From Cynocephalus volans (lineage: Eukaryota > Chordata > Mammalia > Dermoptera > Cynocephalidae): DNA of 64,000 nt. The DNA lies in assembly GCF_027409185.1 (NCBI RefSeq), contig NC_084462.1, positions 161,559,490 through 161,623,489 of the forward strand, in the 5' to 3' direction. Numbering within the stretch: the stretch's first letter is position 1; every line of letters starts with the position of its first letter. The translations under genes and the position numbers were made by a program. Shown in pieces: positions 62,491-64,000 of this stretch. The notes beneath the pieces were generated by a model. That model saw only the letters and a list, made by a program, of their open reading frames with translations, had not been told where the DNA came from and made no database searches.

Positions 62491-64000
62491 CCTACTTCCC
62501 CAGTACTCAACCTTTAGATGCCTACTTTTGGCCTCTCCCTCTAACAACCAAACTTTGATTAACTGGCTTACTGATTCCCTGACTTAATGTGCCTTTCTGA
62601 TGTCAGTTTTTCCTGATGTCTTAGATGAGGGTTCCGTTCTGACTCACAGCCTGGTCAGAGTCCACTATAACTAACGCCTTGCTATTGTATGACAGGGCTG
62701 ACTCCAGCAGATGTCCGAGGCAGGGGGCAGGGACAGATTCTGACATTTACGGTACACTGAAAAATCAGCATTCTGCTTCAGAAATTAATTTCTTAACATT
62801 TTATATATCAGGGTATCTTGAAAAGAAGTAACTAGTGATGAGACCTGTTGAGAACCTAACCTGTGTTTATTTATTTATTTTATTGCCATTGCAAAAAGTA
62901 TCCCTGCTTCCCTCCCATTCTCAACTACTTATGAGCCCACCAAAGAGGAGTAAACAAAGAGGAGTTGCTAGGGTCTGAGCCTTTTAGATGGGTTGTGAAA
63001 CGGCTTGATGGACCACCAAACCCTTCTATGAGATGGAAAGAAATGGAAAGGGTTCCTTTGCCTCAGGAGCTTAAAAGAGGAGTAGTGTCCAGAAGTTACC
63101 AGAAGGGAGAACACAGGGTAGGAGCAAGGAAAAAAAGGAGTCTCCATCCTAATTGCTTTGAGCATAGTTCTTATGTCCAGGAAGTGCCAGGGCTGGGACA
63201 CAGGAAAAGCACTTCCTGGAGGAAGTACTGGCAAGTCCCCAGAAGCAATGGCAGGACTACAGTACCTATGCTCTAACTATGACTAGGACAGGTGGCTCAT
63301 CAGGACTGCCTGCTTCAGTGCCATGGAAGTCTCCCTTGTGTGTGCCTCCACAACTTCACTCATGGGTCACCTGGTCACCACATGGGGATACACCGCAGCA
63401 ACTACCTAGGACACCTATAAGCTCTAAGGAACCTATGGACTCCCGAAGAGAGGGAAACAGTCAAGTTCCTGGACTTTAATGAAGGACTAGGGTGAATCAG
63501 TACACACTCTAAAGTGGGGTTAGAAGAGACTGAAACCTGATGGTACATTTGGTCAGATCAAAGAAGACATTCTTACAGATTGATGGTAGATGCAATTTAT
63601 AAAACTGTAAACATATCGAATTAAGATGATCTCTTAGAAAAATAGGAAAACAAATTTCTAGCATGGCAATAGACTGATTCTAGCAGGTTGCACTCCTGAC
63701 ATTCTCAAATTTCTCAGAAGACCTCATGAGGTAATCTGTGGGCAAACACAAACTCACGAATATATCACTTCCTCACTGTGCTTTGTAATAGCAGGCTGTC
63801 TTGTCAGTCTAAAAGTAAAGATATTTTGGCAAATAAAAAGGATCCATTATTCCTTTAAACCCTTCTATTAATGGGGCAATAATCAAATCTTAAATGCCCC
63901 AGCTCCATGGTGGCAAGGCTACCAGCCTCTCTCAGTCTTTCCCTGTCACCTAGACTCCAGCTAAACGTTGACTTCACCACTGCCTCTTCTTCCTGTCTAG

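Larger units (their letters stand above)
55729..64000 (-). other. STON2: STON2 upstream intron (partial)
   Basis: More than 8.2 kb from the acceptor at 55729 to the window edge with no further STON2 coding exon that I can recognise. It contains two ancient L1 fragments, one SINE, one MIR and one MaLR LTR. The unique stretches between them (57.7-59.1 kb, 59.9-62.1 kb, 62.5-64 kb) hold no gene I can support. Confidence 0.85.

Overview
The window is nuclear DNA of a placental mammal: sparse exons with consensus splice sites, long non-coding stretches, and dense L1, MIR, MaLR, ERV and SINE copies. The diagnostic repeat is a tRNA-Ile-derived SINE present in more than 25 copies as monomers, tandem dimers and a GC-rich one-and-a-half-unit form. 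From memory this matches the CYN SINEs of colugos (Dermoptera), so a colugo genome is the most likely source. That species call is inference.

The only confirmed protein-coding gene is STON2 (stonin-2, an AP-2/synaptotagmin endocytic adaptor) on the minus strand. Its large central exon is at 53890-55728, a second exon at 48326-48528, and a terminal coding exon at 46657-46740. These join in frame to give 708 residues of the C-terminal part of the protein, with both NPF motifs, the stonin homology domain and the mu homology domain. The N-terminal exons are not in the window. Reading through the 48326 donor gives a second C-terminus with a hydrophobic tail (to 48179). The 3' UTR may run left to a canonical poly(A) signal at 39787-39792, about 6.9 kb.

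Positions 1-39.7 kb are intergenic and repeat-dominated. From about 5.2 to 15 kb there is a plus-strand ERV-L relic: an MLT2-like 5' LTR carrying a Tigger DNA transposon, then gag, protease and reverse-transcriptase remains. Its gag is split by a complete minus-strand LTR element (two LTRs of about 665 bp net and 2.6 kb of internal sequence). One of those LTRs carries a retrocopy of RPL10 that keeps an unspliced intron and most of the SNORA70 snoRNA, bounded by a perfect 15-bp duplication; the sister LTR shows the empty site. A MaLR LTR interrupts the reverse transcriptase.

From 23.2 to 32.9 kb three L1 copies lie end to end on the minus strand. The first is interrupted by a 1343-bp solo LTR with a 6-bp target duplication, as expected for an ERVK/betaretrovirus-like element. 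An LTR relic lies at 35.5-36.3 kb. From 55.7 kb to the right edge is a STON2 intron with ancient L1, MIR and MaLR copies.

I see no undescribed biological system. The most interesting points are the SNORA70-RPL10 retrocopy, the alternative STON2 C-terminus, the ordered nest of retroviral insertions, and an inverted SINE pair in the possible STON2 3' UTR.
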